Positions 8,057 to 17,253 of a DNA stretch of 64,000 nt are shown one piece after another. The notes beneath the pieces are model-generated. The model was not told where the DNA came from, made no database searches, and was given only the letters and a program-made list of their open reading frames with translations. Each line of letters starts with the position of its first letter. Positions within the stretch are counted from its first letter, which is position 1. Source of the DNA: Corynebacterium hylobatis (GTDB taxonomy: Bacteria; Actinomycetota; Actinomycetes; Mycobacteriales; Mycobacteriaceae); contig NZ_RXHJ01000007.1 in assembly GCF_003955685.1 (NCBI RefSeq), positions 1 to 64,000 on the forward strand. The letters are read 5' to 3'. A program made the translations under genes and the position numbers.

Positions 8057-9676
8057 ATGCCCCACACCACCCGCCACATCATCGTCACCGGAGGGGTCGT
8101 CTCCTCCCTGGGCAAGGGCCTGACGGCTGCCAGCCTGGGACAACTGCTCAGCGCCCGCGGACTGCGGGTCACCATGCAGAAACTCGACCCCTACCTCAAC
8201 GTCGACCCCGGCACGATGAACCCCTTCGAACACGGCGAGGTCTTCGTCACCGGGGACGGCGCAGAAACCGACCTCGATCTCGGTCACTACGAGCGGTTCC
8301 TCGACCGTGACCTCGACCGCACGGCCAACATCACCATGGGGGCGGTGTATTCGGAGGTCATCGCGAAGGAACGCCGCGGCGACTATCTGGGCCGGACCGT
8401 CCAGGTGATCCCGCACGTCACCGACGAGATCCGCGGCCGCCTGCGCGCCCCTGCGGATGTCGACGTCATCATCACCGAGATCGGCGGCACCGTCGGCGAC
8501 ATCGAGTCCCTGCCCTTCCTGGAGGCAGTCCGCCAGCTGCGCCGCACGGTCGGCCGGGAGAACATCGCCTTCATCCACGTCTCCCTGGTGCCCTGGCTGG
8601 CCCCCTCCGGGGAGCTGAAGACCAAACCAACCCAGCATTCGGTGGCGCAGCTGCGTTCCCTGGGCATCCAGCCCGACGCCCTGGTCCTGCGCTGCGACCG
8701 GGAGGTCCCGGCGAACCTGCGCCGCAAGATCGCGATGATGTGCGATGTCGAGGACGCAGGTGTCATCTCCTGTGAGGATGCCGCCTCCATCTACGACATC
8801 CCCGGCATCCTCCACACCCGGGGCCTGGACACCTTCCTGCTCGGGCGTCTGCAGCTGCCCGCCGGGGAACCGGACTGGCGGAGCTGGGATGACCTGCTCG
8901 AACGGGTCCATCACCCGCGGGGGAAGGTGACCGTGGGCATCGTGGGCAAATACACCCGGCTGCCCGACGCCTACCTCTCCGTAGTCGAGGCCGTCCGCGC
9001 CGCCGGCTACCACCACCGGGTGGAAGTCGAGGTGGTGTGGATCAGTGCCGAGGACTGCGTCCGCCCGGCAGCCGCCGCTGAGACGCTCGCGGAAGTGGAC
9101 GCCGTGATCATCCCCGGCGGTTTCGGCCCCCGCGGCATCGAGGGCATGATCGGGGCCGTGCGCCACTGCCGGATCAACCGCGTGCCGTTGCTGGGCATCT
9201 GCCTGGGCCTGCAGACCGTGGTCATCGAGGCCGCTCGCGCGGCCGGTCTGGCAGGGGCCACCTCCACGGAGGTTGATCCCGAGACCTCCACACCGGTCAT
9301 CGCCACCATGGCGGAACAACAGGCCGCGGTCGCCGGGGAGGCCGACCTCGGCGGGACGATGCGGCTGGGTACCTGGCCCGCCACCCTCCAGGAGGACTCG
9401 CTGGTGGCACAGACCTACGGTGAGCTGTCCGTCAGCGAACGTCACCGCCACCGCTATGAGGTCAACAACGCCTACCGCGAGCAGATCACCGCCGGCTCCG
9501 GCCTGCAGTTCTCCGGAACCTCCCCGGACGGCTGCCTGGTCGAGTTCGTCGAATACCCCCGGCAGCAGCACCCCTACCTGGTGGCCACACAGGCCCACCC
9601 CGAGTACCGCTCCCGCCCCACGCGGGCACACCCGCTGTTCGTGGGGCTGCTGGCCGCCGCGATGCCGGTAGATTAA
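8057..9676 (+). CDS. pyrG: CTP synthase
   Basis: A 539-aa CTP synthase, UTP + ATP + Gln to CTP. The N-terminal synthetase domain begins with the P-loop [19 protein letters not shown] and has the [16 protein letters not shown] motif. The C-terminal class I glutamine amidotransferase has the nucleophile Cys in LGICLGLQ and the His-Glu pair in [11 protein letters not shown] 8057 follows a GGAGG ribosome site 5 bases upstream; an in-frame GTG at 8024 lacks one. A candidate -10 TATTCT lies at 8007-8012. The order steB-pyrG-Nudix-xerD is shared with Mycobacterium. Confidence 0.97.
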   Translation: MPHTTRHIIVTGGVVSSLGKGLTAASLGQLLSARGLRVTMQKLDPYLNVDPGTMNPFEHGEVFVTGDGAETDLDLGHYERFLDRDLDRTANITMGAVYSEVIAKERRGDYLGRTVQVIPHVTDEIRGRLRAPADVDVIITEIGGTVGDIESLPFLEAVRQLRRTVGRENIAFIHVSLVPWLAPSGELKTKPTQHSVAQLRSLGIQPDALVLRCDREVPANLRRKIAMMCDVEDAGVISCEDAASIYDIPGILHTRGLDTFLLGRLQLPAGEPDWRSWDDLLERVHHPRGKVTVGIVGKYTRLPDAYLSVVEAVRAAGYHHRVEVEVVWISAEDCVRPAAAAETLAEVDAVIIPGGFGPRGIEGMIGAVRHCRINRVPLLGICLGLQTVVIEAARAAGLAGATSTEVDPETSTPVIATMAEQQAAVAGEADLGGTMRLGTWPATLQEDSLVAQTYGELSVSERHRHRYEVNNAYREQITAGSGLQFSGTSPDGCLVEFVEYPRQQHPYLVATQAHPEYRSRPTRAHPLFVGLLAAAMPVD

Positions 9677-9681
9677 TCGCT

Positions 9682-10344
9682 ATGACCCCACCCGGCACCC
9701 ACGATTTCCGTGTCCTGGACACCGAGCTGCTGCTCGAGTCCCCGATCCTCGCCGTGCGCCGCGACACCCTCGCCATGCCCGGCGAAGGCACCGGCCGCCG
9801 CGAGATCGTAGAGCATTTCGGGGCGGTCGCCGTCGTCGCGGTCCGCGACGACGAGCAAATCGCCCTGGTCCGCCAGTACCGCCACAGCGTCGGAGCCCGG
9901 CTCCGGGAACTGCCCGCCGGGCTTCTCGACGTCGACGGCGAGGACGAAATCACCACCGCCCGGCGCGAGCTCGCCGAAGAGGCCGGCCTGGCCGCTGACC
10001 GCTGGGACGTCCTGTGCGACCTGGTGACCTCACCCGGTTTCTGCGACGAGACCGTCCGCGTCTTCCTCGCCCGCGACCTGCGCGACTGCGGGTGCGGCGA
10101 GATCGAGCACGAGGAGGCCGACCTGATCCTGGAGTGGACACCCCTGGACACCGCCCGCCAGATGATCATGACCGGGGAGATCATCAACGCCATCGCCATC
10201 TCCGGGATCATGACCGCCGCCGAGGTGCTCGCCGGACGCGCCACCCCGCGGCCTGTCGAGGCACCCAACCCGTGGCGGCCCACGGCGCTGCCACGGCGGC
10301 GTCGTGAAGCGGGGGTGGGGCCGGACCTGAAGAGGCTGCCCTAG
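9682..10344 (+). CDS. Nudix hydrolase, ADP-ribose pyrophosphatase type
   Basis: A 220-aa Nudix protein. The Nudix box is visible as [11 protein letters not shown] followed by [12 protein letters not shown] near residues 73-98, including the REL-EE-G core that binds metal. The family at this locus in mycobacteria (Rv1700) hydrolyses ADP-ribose. A -10 element TAGATT (9669-9674) overlaps the end of pyrG and is 7 bases before the ATG, so it may have its own leaderless promoter. Its stop codon overlaps the xerD start by one base (TAGTG). Confidence 0.9.
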   Translation: MTPPGTHDFRVLDTELLLESPILAVRRDTLAMPGEGTGRREIVEHFGAVAVVAVRDDEQIALVRQYRHSVGARLRELPAGLLDVDGEDEITTARRELAEEAGLAADRWDVLCDLVTSPGFCDETVRVFLARDLRDCGCGEIEHEEADLILEWTPLDTARQMIMTGEIINAIAISGIMTAAEVLAGRATPRPVEAPNPWRPTALPRRRREAGVGPDLKRLP

Positions 10345-11246
10345 TGGCGGGCACACGTGAGATCGCCGCGACCTGGCTCGACCACCTCGCCGTGGAACGT
10401 GGACTGTCCGCGAACACGCTGAGCAACTACCGCCGCGACGTCGACCGCTACCTCGACTGGCTGGAGGCCGCCGGCCGCACCGACCTGGCCGAGGTCGCCA
10501 CCACCGACGTCGAGGCCTACGTCGCGGACCTGCGCCGCTCCGGACTCGCAGCCAGCTCCGCCGGCCGGGCCCTGGTCGTCGCCCGCGGCCTGCACAAATT
10601 CGCCGTGCGCGAAGGAGCCGTCGGCGTCGACGTCGCCGCCGAGGTCTCCCCGCCGGCCACCGGACGCCACCTGCCGGACACCCTCAGCATCGCGGAGGTG
10701 GCCACGCTTCTCGACGCCGTCCCCACCGACGACCTCGCCACCCCCGTTGACCTGCGCGACAAGGCGTTGCTGGAACTGCTCTACGGCACCGGGGCCCGTA
10801 TCTCCGAGGTCACCGGCCTGCTCGTCGATGATGTTGCCGACACCGACGGCATCCTGCGCATCACCGGCAAGGGCGGCAAACAACGCCTCGTCCCCGTCGG
10901 CTCCAAGGCACTCGAGGCGGTCGAGGCCTACCTCGTCCGGGCGCGTCCCGCCTTCGCCCGCGGCCGCAGCCACGCCCTGCTGCTCAACACCCGCGGCGGG
11001 GCCCTGTCGAGGCAGAGCGCCTGGGCGGCGCTGAAGACGGCGGCCCAGCGCGCCGGGTTGGACAAGGAGATCTCCCCGCACACCCTGCGCCACTCCTATG
11101 CCACCCACCTGCTGGAGGGTGGGGCGGATGTCCGCGTCGTCCAGGAGCTGCTCGGTCATTCCTCGGTGACCACCACCCAGATCTACACGCACGTCACCGC
11201 AGAGAACCTCCGGCAGGTGTGGCGGGAGGCACATCCGCGGGCGTGA
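10344..11246 (+). CDS. xerD: Site-specific tyrosine recombinase XerD
   Basis: A 300-aa tyrosine recombinase that resolves chromosome dimers at dif with XerC. It has the N-terminal SAM-like DNA-binding domain (about residues 5-95) and the catalytic domain with Arg in [12 protein letters not shown], Lys in ITGKGGKQR, His-x-x-Arg in [17 protein letters not shown], His in LLGHSSV and the Tyr nucleophile in TTTQIYTHV. Full length. It starts with GTG overlapping the preceding stop. Its 3' end overlaps the convergent ABC-F gene by about 53 bases. Confidence 0.96.
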   Translation: MAGTREIAATWLDHLAVERGLSANTLSNYRRDVDRYLDWLEAAGRTDLAEVATTDVEAYVADLRRSGLAASSAGRALVVARGLHKFAVREGAVGVDVAAEVSPPATGRHLPDTLSIAEVATLLDAVPTDDLATPVDLRDKALLELLYGTGARISEVTGLLVDDVADTDGILRITGKGGKQRLVPVGSKALEAVEAYLVRARPAFARGRSHALLLNTRGGALSRQSAWAALKTAAQRAGLDKEISPHTLRHSYATHLLEGGADVRVVQELLGHSSVTTTQIYTHVTAENLRQVWREAHPRA

Positions 11247-12714
11247 GCTGGAGGCGTGGCCAGTGGGCCGTGTCCGCGAGCAGCCGCCGGTCGTGGGTGA
11301 CCAGGATGACCGCCGCCTCCGTCTCTTCCAGGGCCCGGGTCAACTGCTCGACGGCGGTGCTGGCCAGGTGGTTGGTGGGTTCGTCCAGCAGCAGGACCGA
11401 AGGGGTGGCAGCGAGCAGCCGGGCGATGTCGCGGCGGCGTCGCTGGCCCATCGACAGCGTGTCGGCCTCCTCCCCGGATTCCTGCTGGAGACGACCGATC
11501 CGGCCGGGATCCGGCACGGACACGCTGCCCGTGGTGGGGGAGAGCACCCCGGTGAGCACGTCGAGGAGGGTGGATTTTCCGGCGCCGTTGGGGCCGGTGA
11601 CCACGAGGCGGTCACCGCCGCGGAGCGCCAGGTCGACGGGGCCGGCGAGCCGCCCGGCCACAGAGATCCCCTCCGCTCGCAGGTAGGTGCGGGTGGAACG
11701 GGCGGACAGGCGGGGGAAGGTGAAGGCGGGCGGGGGCGGCGGGAGGGTCACCGCCGCCGCCTCCAGGGCCTCCTGCCGGCGTTTCACCGCCTGCACCACC
11801 CCCGGGGTGTGTGACTGGCGGGTGTGTTTGCCAGTGCCCTTGGGCGGGCGCCACCCGGTGGACAGCCGGGCCTGTGCCTGCTGCAGATCGGCGCGCAGCT
11901 GCGCCTGACGGGTGGTCTGGGCGGCGTAGTCATCGGCCCAGGCCTGTTCCAGGGCGGTGCGCCCGGCGCGGTAGCCCTCATAATCGCCACCCCAGGTCCG
12001 GGGCAGTCCGTCCGGGGTGGGGTCGAGGTCGAGCACGGTGGTGGCCAGATCAGCCAGCAGTGCCCGGTCGTGCGAGACGATGAGCACCGAACCGCGCCGC
12101 TGGCGTAGCTGGGCGGTGAGGTAGGTCAGGCCCGCGTGGTCGAGGTGGTTGGTGGGTTCGTCGAGGAGCAGGTGGTCGTGGTGGGTGCCCAGCAGGCAGG
12201 CCAGCCGCACCCGGTAGCGCTGGCCGACGGACAGCTCGGCGAGGGGGACGTCGTCGCCGAAGTCGGCGGCCAGGGCCGCCAGTGCCGCAGTGACGCGGCG
12301 GCGGGCGTCCCACGCGTCGAGGAGTTCGGCGGTGGCCAGCGCCGCCTCGTACTCCTCCGGGTCGGATTCGATGGTGGCCAGGGCGGCCTCGAGGCGCTGG
12401 AGAGCCTGCTCGGCCGGACGGATGGTCTCTCGAACGGCATCGCCGACGGTGCGGCCGTCACCGGCCGGCATCTGCTGTTCGGCGAGTGCGATGGTGCCGT
12501 GCCGGGTGATCCGGCCGGAATCCGGGAGGAGGTGGCCGGTGAGGGTGTGGAGCAGGGTGGTCTTGCCGCGGCCGTTCTCACCGACGACGAAGAGCCGGTC
12601 GCCGGGGGCGAGCGCGAGCGAGAGACGGGTGAAGATGGGGCGGGTGCCGAGGGCCACGGAGATGTTCTCGGCGACGAGCTGGGCACGCCGGCGTGCCGGA
12701 AGAGGGGAATTCAT
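11194..12714 (-). CDS. ABC-F family ATPase (ribosome-associated, antibiotic-resistance type)
   Basis: A 506-aa soluble protein with two ABC ATPase domains and no membrane segment. Site 1 has [23 protein letters not shown] and [12 protein letters not shown]. Site 2 has [23 protein letters not shown] and [12 protein letters not shown]. The linker between them (about residues 250-330) is basic and helical, as in ABC-F factors that enter the ribosomal E site. Such proteins either regulate translation or protect against macrolides, lincosamides or pleuromutilins. The 5' leader encodes MHLYFL followed by a terminator-like hairpin, a layout that favours drug-inducible ribosome protection. Ribosome site before the ATG is weak (AGAAAG). 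Confidence 0.9.
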   Translation of the reverse strand: MNSPLPARRRAQLVAENISVALGTRPIFTRLSLALAPGDRLFVVGENGRGKTTLLHTLTGHLLPDSGRITRHGTIALAEQQMPAGDGRTVGDAVRETIRPAEQALQRLEAALATIESDPEEYEAALATAELLDAWDARRRVTAALAALAADFGDDVPLAELSVGQRYRVRLACLLGTHHDHLLLDEPTNHLDHAGLTYLTAQLRQRRGSVLIVSHDRALLADLATTVLDLDPTPDGLPRTWGGDYEGYRAGRTALEQAWADDYAAQTTRQAQLRADLQQAQARLSTGWRPPKGTGKHTRQSHTPGVVQAVKRRQEALEAAAVTLPPPPPAFTFPRLSARSTRTYLRAEGISVAGRLAGPVDLALRGGDRLVVTGPNGAGKSTLLDVLTGVLSPTTGSVSVPDPGRIGRLQQESGEEADTLSMGQRRRRDIARLLAATPSVLLLDEPTNHLASTAVEQLTRALEETEAAVILVTHDRRLLADTAHWPRLQLTPADVPPATPAGGSLR

Positions 12715-12817
12715 GGGGGTGCTTTCTGTACCGGAGGGTCTGCGGGAACACGAAAGCGCGCCGACGGCACGGCAACCGCCTCAGGGAGACGGGGCCGGCG
12801 GGCGCGCGGGGTGGTTC
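12715..12817 (-). promoter_or_regulatory. Putative transcription attenuator in the ABC-F leader
   Basis: Just after the leader peptide stop the transcript can form a long hairpin. GGAAC immediately after the TAG pairs with GTTCC, and GCGCGCC pairs with GGCGCGC; the right arm GGCGCGC is followed by TTTCGTGTT. A smaller internal hairpin (CCGTCTC with GAGGCGG) is also possible. This resembles leader-peptide-controlled attenuators of resistance genes. Folding was judged by eye, not computed. Confidence 0.5.
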
Positions 12818-12838
12818 CTACAGGAAGTACAGATGCAT
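12818..12838 (-). CDS. Leader hexapeptide MHLYFL upstream of the ABC-F gene
   Basis: Reading the minus strand, ATG CAT CTG TAC TTC CTG TAG encodes Met-His-Leu-Tyr-Phe-Leu. A -10 element TACACT lies 7 bases before the ATG, so the mRNA would start on this codon and be leaderless. The hexapeptide resembles macrolide-sensing leaders such as MsrDL (MYLIFM) in length and hydrophobic/aromatic make-up. The match is by eye and the regulatory role is inferred. Confidence 0.6.
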   Translation of the reverse strand: MHLYFL

Positions 12839-12866
12839 GAAAATGAGTGTATCGCTTCCGGGCAGG

Positions 12867-12880
12867 CGGGTAAATACCCG
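12867..12880. promoter_or_regulatory. Palindrome in the divergent promoter region
   Basis: CGGGTA-AA-TACCCG is a perfect 6-bp inverted repeat between the ABC-F leader and the secreted protein gene at 12937. It lies upstream of the ABC-F -10 element (TACACT), near where its -35 should be. It could be an operator; no regulator is encoded nearby. Confidence 0.35.
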
Positions 12881-12936
12881 GCCGGGGGCGTAAGGTGAGC
12901 GGTCGATTCCTTGGACCGCCGCCGAAAGGACACCCT

Positions 12937-13836
12937 GTGCGCCGCGCCATCGCCCTTGCTGCACTGACCGCCATGCTGGGTCTGGCACCCGCCACCGCCC
13001 AGCCGGCGCTCCCGCCGGGGGTGAGCGTCCAGGACCTCATCAGCGGGCCGATCGCGGTACCGGCCGGGCAGACCACCACGGTGGACCTCGGTGTCCCCGT
13101 GAGCGTCAGCCACCACGCCGGCGGCTGGTCGGTGGTCTCCTCCGGTACGAGCGTCTCGGTGACCGCCCCCGCCGAGGGTGGGGCCAGCACCGTCGTGCCC
13201 GTCTCCGCTGCCGGCTACAGCGCCAGCCTCACCCTCGTGGCGGAGGGCGCACCTGCCCCTGCGCCGGCAGTGGCAGTTGATCCGGCACCGGCCGCGGAAC
13301 CAACGGCCGATCCCACGGAGCCTGCTGCCGGAACTGATGGAGCGGCTTCCCCCGTGGCCTCCGTGGACCGGGGGACGGCGGAGCACATCCGGCTCGAATC
13401 CACCGTCAAGGGCAACCGCATCACCGCCACCCTCGGGATGGTCCAGGCGCTGAAACTGTTCAACCAGTTCAAGGACGTCTCCCGGGAGGGCCTGGGTCTG
13501 CGTTACCTCGACGCCGCGGGACGCCCCATCGAGGGTGTCACCCGCGAGATCGACGAGGTCTCCCGGACCCTCACCCTGACCTATCCGGAGGGGCAGACCC
13601 CGGACAACCCCTTCATCATGGAGGTCGCCCGCGAGGACACAGCCGTGGCCGTGGTCACTCTCACCGACCCCGCGGCGCCGGTGGCACCGGGCGCGGAAGC
13701 CGTCGATATGACGGCGATGACGACCACAGATGACGGTGCACGCACCGGCACGATCGTCGTGGCCGGGGTGGTCGGTCTTGTCCTGCTGGTGGGCGGCGGG
13801 CTGCTGCTGGGTCGACGCCGACGGGCCCGTTCCTGA
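12937..13836 (+). CDS. Secreted, C-terminally membrane-anchored protein of unknown function
   Basis: A 299-aa protein starting at GTG 12937 after a GAAAGGA ribosome site. It has a signal peptide (RRAIALAALTAMLGLAPATAQP), a Ser/Val-rich region, a Pro/Ala/Glu-rich linker (about residues 115-145), a folded domain (about 150-250) and a C-terminal hydrophobic helix ending in RRRRARS. That is a type I topology with the main part outside. There is no LPxTG motif, so it is not a sortase substrate. No family was recognised. Confidence 0.8.
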   Translation: MRRAIALAALTAMLGLAPATAQPALPPGVSVQDLISGPIAVPAGQTTTVDLGVPVSVSHHAGGWSVVSSGTSVSVTAPAEGGASTVVPVSAAGYSASLTLVAEGAPAPAPAVAVDPAPAAEPTADPTEPAAGTDGAASPVASVDRGTAEHIRLESTVKGNRITATLGMVQALKLFNQFKDVSREGLGLRYLDAAGRPIEGVTREIDEVSRTLTLTYPEGQTPDNPFIMEVAREDTAVAVVTLTDPAAPVAPGAEAVDMTAMTTTDDGARTGTIVVAGVVGLVLLVGGGLLLGRRRRARS

Positions 13837-13989
13837 GGTTCTTCAACCCGGAAACCATCCCTGAATCAAGCTTTTAGTCTTGACTTAAATCAGTTCCGCC
13901 GTGTCACCCAGGCGAGGCGGGAACACAAGGTACCCTGTGGAAAGGCAAGGGCGCACGGCGCCACAGTTGATTCAGTCAAGGAAGAGGGT

Positions 13990-14871
13990 ATGACTGTGAG
14001 CCGAGAGGGGATGTACGAGGACCCCGCTGGCGAGCTCGGTCTGACCGGCCGGCCGCTGCGGGCACTCCCGCAGCCCGGGTCGTTGGACGAACACGGGCCC
14101 GCGACGATCATCGCCATGTGCAACCAGAAGGGCGGGGTGGGCAAGACCACGTCCACCATCAACCTGGGGGCCTGTCTCGCAGAACTCGGCCGCAAGGTCC
14201 TGCTCGTCGACCTCGACCCCCAGGGCGCGCTGTCCGCCGGACTGGGCATGCGCCACGATGAGCTCGACGTCACCGTCTATGATCTCCTCCTGGACAACCA
14301 CACCTCCATCCACTCGGCCGTCCACCACACGGACCTGCCGAACCTGGACCTGGTGCCCGCCAACATCGACCTCTCGGCCGCCGAGATTCAGCTGGTCAAC
14401 GAGGTCGGCCGTGAGCAGACGCTGGCGCGTGCACTGCGCCCGGTGCTCAAGGACTACGACTTCATCATCCTCGACTGCCAGCCCTCCCTCGGCCTGCTCA
14501 CGGTCAACGCCCTGGCGTGTGCCCACGGCGTGATCATCCCCATGGAATGCGAGTACTTCTCCCTCCGCGGGCTGGCGCTGCTCACTGACACCGTGGAGAA
14601 GGTCGCCGACCGGCTCAACTTCGACCTGGAGATCATGGGCATCCTGGTCACCATGTTCGACCGGCGCACCGGCCACGCCCGTGAGGTGATGTCCCGGGTG
14701 GTCGAGGTCTTCGGGGACCGGGTCTTCGACTCGGTGATCACCCGGACCGTCCGCTTCCCGGAGACCTCCGTCGCCGGCGAGCCGATCATCACCTGGGCGC
14801 CCAACTCCCAGGGCGCGGAGCAGTACCGCCACCTGGCCCTCGAGGTACTGGAACGGACCGCACGCCGGTGA
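13990..14871 (+). CDS. pldP: ParA-like ATPase, PldP type
   Basis: A 293-aa Walker-type ATPase with the deviant P-loop NQKGGVGKTTSTINLGA near residue 44, a DLDPQGALSAG motif and DYDFIILDCQPSLGLL. It is not next to parB and sits before scpA, which matches the corynebacterial orphan ParA-like division protein PldP (mycobacterial Rv1708). PldP affects division-site choice and chromosome distribution. The first ~40 residues are variable. A good AAGGAAGAG ribosome site precedes ATG 13990. It overlaps scpA by 4 bases. Confidence 0.9.
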   Translation: MTVSREGMYEDPAGELGLTGRPLRALPQPGSLDEHGPATIIAMCNQKGGVGKTTSTINLGACLAELGRKVLLVDLDPQGALSAGLGMRHDELDVTVYDLLLDNHTSIHSAVHHTDLPNLDLVPANIDLSAAEIQLVNEVGREQTLARALRPVLKDYDFIILDCQPSLGLLTVNALACAHGVIIPMECEYFSLRGLALLTDTVEKVADRLNFDLEIMGILVTMFDRRTGHAREVMSRVVEVFGDRVFDSVITRTVRFPETSVAGEPIITWAPNSQGAEQYRHLALEVLERTARR

Positions 14872-15680
14872 CGGCCAGCCCGGCTGCGGAGGACAGGCAA
14901 CCGGGTTTCCGCGTCGCCCTGGACAACTTCGAGGGCCCCTTCGACCTGCTGCTCCAACTGATCGGCTCCCGTAAACTCGACGTCACTGAGGTGGCCCTGG
15001 CCGAGGTCACCGATGACTTCATCGCCCACACCCGGACGCTGGGGGCGACCTCCGACCTGGATGAGACCACCGAATTCCTCGTGGTGGCCGCCACCCTGCT
15101 CGACCTCAAGGCAGCCCGCCTCCTGCCCCGCGGCGATGTCGACGATGTCGAGGACCTCGCCCTGCTGGAGACCCGCGACCTGCTTTTCGCCCGCCTGCTG
15201 CAGTACCGCGCCTACAAGAAGGTCGCGGACATGTTCGCGCGTTGGCAGCGAAGCGCCCGCCGCCGCTACCCCCGCACGGTGGGACCGGAGAAGCGGTTCG
15301 CCGATCTGCTCCCACCTGTCGATCTCGGGCACACACCCGCCAGCTTCGCGGAACTGGCGGCCGGAGTTTTCCGGCCCCGGCCCCCGGAGTCGGTCGGCAT
15401 CTCCCACCTGCACCAGGTCGCCGTCTCGGTACCGGAACAGGCTGGGCGGATCCTGGACACCCTCCGGCTCATCGGCGCAGGTCAGTGGCTGACCTTCCGG
15501 GCCCTCACCCGTGACTGCACCGCCTCCATGGAGGTGGTGGGCCGCTTCCTCGCGCTGCTCGAACTCTACAAGGCGCAGGCCGTGGACACCCTGCAGGAGG
15601 AGGCCCTGGGGGAGCTGTCAGTGGCCTGGACCGGCCTGGAGGTGGACCCGGCGGTTGTGGCTGCCGTGAACTGGGACTAG
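14868..15680 (+). CDS. scpA: Segregation and condensation protein A (kleisin)
   Basis: A 270-aa kleisin that bridges SMC dimers in bacterial condensin together with ScpB. The N-terminal part has the family pattern FRVALDNFEGPFDLLLQLI, then TDDFIAHTR and FLVVAATLLDLKAARLLP. The C-terminal winged helix (FLALLELYKAQAVDTLQ) contacts the SMC head. The start is GTG overlapping the pldP stop, so translation is probably coupled. In this genome scpB is 1.7 kb away, separated by bioD and an acetyltransferase gene. Confidence 0.95.
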   Translation: MTASPAAEDRQPGFRVALDNFEGPFDLLLQLIGSRKLDVTEVALAEVTDDFIAHTRTLGATSDLDETTEFLVVAATLLDLKAARLLPRGDVDDVEDLALLETRDLLFARLLQYRAYKKVADMFARWQRSARRRYPRTVGPEKRFADLLPPVDLGHTPASFAELAAGVFRPRPPESVGISHLHQVAVSVPEQAGRILDTLRLIGAGQWLTFRALTRDCTASMEVVGRFLALLELYKAQAVDTLQEEALGELSVAWTGLEVDPAVVAAVNWD

Positions 15681-15701
15681 GAGACCCCGGCCACACCCCC
15701 C

Positions 15702-15714
15702 TGAATGTTGTTCA
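15702..15714. promoter_or_regulatory. BioQ-like operator, site 1
   Basis: TGAATGTTGTTCA is a 13-base near-palindrome (TGAAT-N3-GTTCA). It resembles the BioQ operator described in C. glutamicum (TGAAC-N3-GTTAC). A second copy lies 47 bases downstream, ahead of bioD. Assignment is by similarity and context. Confidence 0.5.
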
Positions 15715-15748
15715 GCGCCAGATGCTGCGTGCATCAACCGATCGTGCT

Positions 15749-15769
15749 TGAATAACGTTCAGCTAATAT
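15749..15769 (+). promoter_or_regulatory. BioQ-like operator, site 2, and bioD promoter -10
   Basis: TGAATAACGTTCA (15749-15761) repeats the TGAAT-N3-GTTCA pattern. It is followed 2 bases later by a -10 element TAATAT (15764-15769). A TetR-type biotin repressor bound here would block the promoter. No clear -35 was found. Confidence 0.55.
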
Positions 15770-15791
15770 AGTCCCCACGTCAAGGAGCTCC

Positions 15792-15911
15792 GTGTCACTG
15801 GTCACCAACACCCGCACCGCGCATGCCGGCATCAGGTCTGCGCGGGGGGCGGCACAGGTTCCGCCTTCTTCCTGTACTTCTGCCCTGGCAGCGGTGGAGG
15901 TGGCGGCATGA
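15792..15911 (+). CDS. 39-aa ORF translationally coupled to bioD
   Basis: A short ORF starts at GTG 15792, four bases after a strong AAGGAG, and ends with TGA overlapping the bioD ATG (ATGA). The product begins MSLVTNTRTAHAGIRSARG (GTG read as Met) and ends ALAAVEVAA. It has one Cys, so it is unlike the Cys-rich biotin synthase helper BsaP. It may be a leader or coupling ORF setting bioD translation, or a true small protein. The good ribosome site and exact overlap are the support; codon use alone does not decide. Confidence 0.5.
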   Translation: MSLVTNTRTAHAGIRSARGAAQVPPSSCTSALAAVEVAA

Positions 15912-16594
15912 GCATCATCGTCGTGACCGGTACGGGTCCGGGCGTGGGCAAGACGGTCGCCACTGCAGCGATCGTCTCGGTCCTCAGCGAGCGGGGCCGG
16001 AAGGTCATCCCGGTCAAGCCGGTCCAGACCGGGGTGTCGGCACATGGTGTCGGGGATGCGGCGAGCATCCGGCAGCTCACCGGCATCGGTGCCCTGGAGT
16101 TCGTCCGTTATCCCGAGCCCCTGGTACCTGCCCTGGCGGCCCGGCGTGCCGGGCTGCCCCCGGTGGACCGGGCGAAGATGGTCTCCCGCATCCGGGCGCT
16201 CGACGGTCCGGACCGGGTCGTGGTCGTCGAGGGATCAGGTGGCCTCCTGGTCCGACTGGCCGGCAGTCTCACCATCGCGGACCTCGCCTCCGATCTCGGG
16301 GCGCCGCTGATCGTGGTCACCCCGCTGGGGGCGGGGAGTCTCAACGCAGCTGAGCTGACGGTGACGGCTGCCCACGCCCGCGGCCTGCACGTCCGGGGGC
16401 TGGTCGGCGGCAGCCTGCCGGCAGACCCTGACGTGGCGACCATGGAGAACCTGGATGAACTTCCCTGGGTGACCGGAGTGCCGATGCTGGGCTGCCTGCC
16501 CGCGGGGGCCGGCAACCTGAATCCCGAGGAGTTTCGGGACATGGCCAGGCAGTCCCTTGACCTGGATCTGGGCGAAGCGCTCCAGTTGGTCTAG
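15908..16594 (+). CDS. bioD: ATP-dependent dethiobiotin synthetase
   Basis: A 228-aa enzyme that closes the ureido ring from 7,8-diaminopelargonate, CO2 and ATP. The P-loop GTGPGVGKTVATAA is at residues 8-21, the substrate motif KPVQTG is near 38, and VVVEGSGGLLVRLA is the Mg/ATP motif in the middle. It is alone here: no bioA or bioB is adjacent. It is inserted between scpA and the scpB side of a normally compact chromosome-segregation cluster, with its own operator-bearing promoter, which points to separate biotin-responsive control. Confidence 0.93.
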   Translation: MSIIVVTGTGPGVGKTVATAAIVSVLSERGRKVIPVKPVQTGVSAHGVGDAASIRQLTGIGALEFVRYPEPLVPALAARRAGLPPVDRAKMVSRIRALDGPDRVVVVEGSGGLLVRLAGSLTIADLASDLGAPLIVVTPLGAGSLNAAELTVTAAHARGLHVRGLVGGSLPADPDVATMENLDELPWVTGVPMLGCLPAGAGNLNPEEFRDMARQSLDLDLGEALQLV

Positions 16595-16601
16595 CCGCTG
16601 C

Positions 16602-17165
16602 TCAGGGACGGGCCTTGAGGAACTCGAGGAGTTCCGGGGAGAGTTCCCGGTCCGCGTAGATGCGCACGTCCGGCTCCTCCGGGAGATCGGCGGTGCCCGC
16701 CCTGCGGCCCTCCCAGACGGAATGGAGGCCGAGCTTCTCCAGGATGCGTGCCGAGGCCGGGTGGTTGGTGGTCACGCGGGCGGTGACGGGGGTGTCCGGG
16801 TCCATCCGCCGCACGGCTTTGAGGGCGGCCTCGGAGACCTCGGTGGCGTAACCGTTACCCCACTTGTCTGGGCGGAACCGGTACTTGAGGTCCCAGACGC
16901 GGCCGTCGACCAGTTCGAGACCGCCCACGCCGATGAATTCGGAGGGCTGATCGCGCAGGTAGACGCCCCAGGGGCCGAGGTCCTTCGCGGCCCAGGAGGC
17001 CTGTGTGCGGCCGATGAGCTGGTGGGTTTCCCGGACATCCTCGTGACGGGCGTGCGGGCGGTGGGTCCAGATGCGCTTGTCGCTGTAGACCTTGTAGGCC
17101 TCCTCGTCATGCTTGGCGCTGAGCGGCATGAGGATGAGGCGATCGGTGCGTGTGATGGTAGCCAT
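16602..17165 (-). CDS. GNAT acetyltransferase, RimJ/RimL-like
   Basis: A 187-aa N-acetyltransferase of the RimJ/RimL type. It starts with TDRLILMPLS, contains GVYLRDQPSEFIGVGGLELV (beta strands), YRFRPDKWGNGYATE with the acetyl-CoA loop, and ends in TNHPASARILEKLGLHSV. The acceptor is unknown (protein N-terminus or small molecule). On the minus strand, a -10 TAACAT is 6 bases from the ATG, suggesting a leaderless mRNA. It is transcribed against its neighbours and is convergent with bioD. Confidence 0.88.
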   Translation of the reverse strand: MATITRTDRLILMPLSAKHDEEAYKVYSDKRIWTHRPHARHEDVRETHQLIGRTQASWAAKDLGPWGVYLRDQPSEFIGVGGLELVDGRVWDLKYRFRPDKWGNGYATEVSEAALKAVRRMDPDTPVTARVTTNHPASARILEKLGLHSVWEGRRAGTADLPEEPDVRIYADRELSPELLEFLKARP

Positions 17166-17253
17166 ACGGGAATGTTACACACATCACACCTGTGCGCAAT
17201 GGGAGTTGGCAGGAAAATCTTTGCGGGGGCACACACGGCCTAGACTGGTGGGC

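Noticed and set aside
12937-13836. Sortase-anchored surface protein
   Set aside because: There is a signal peptide and C-terminal helix with Arg tail, but no LPxTG-like motif.
15792-15911. 39-aa ORF as the biotin synthase auxiliary protein BsaP
   Set aside because: BsaP-type proteins have paired Cys motifs; this product has a single Cys and no bioB is adjacent.
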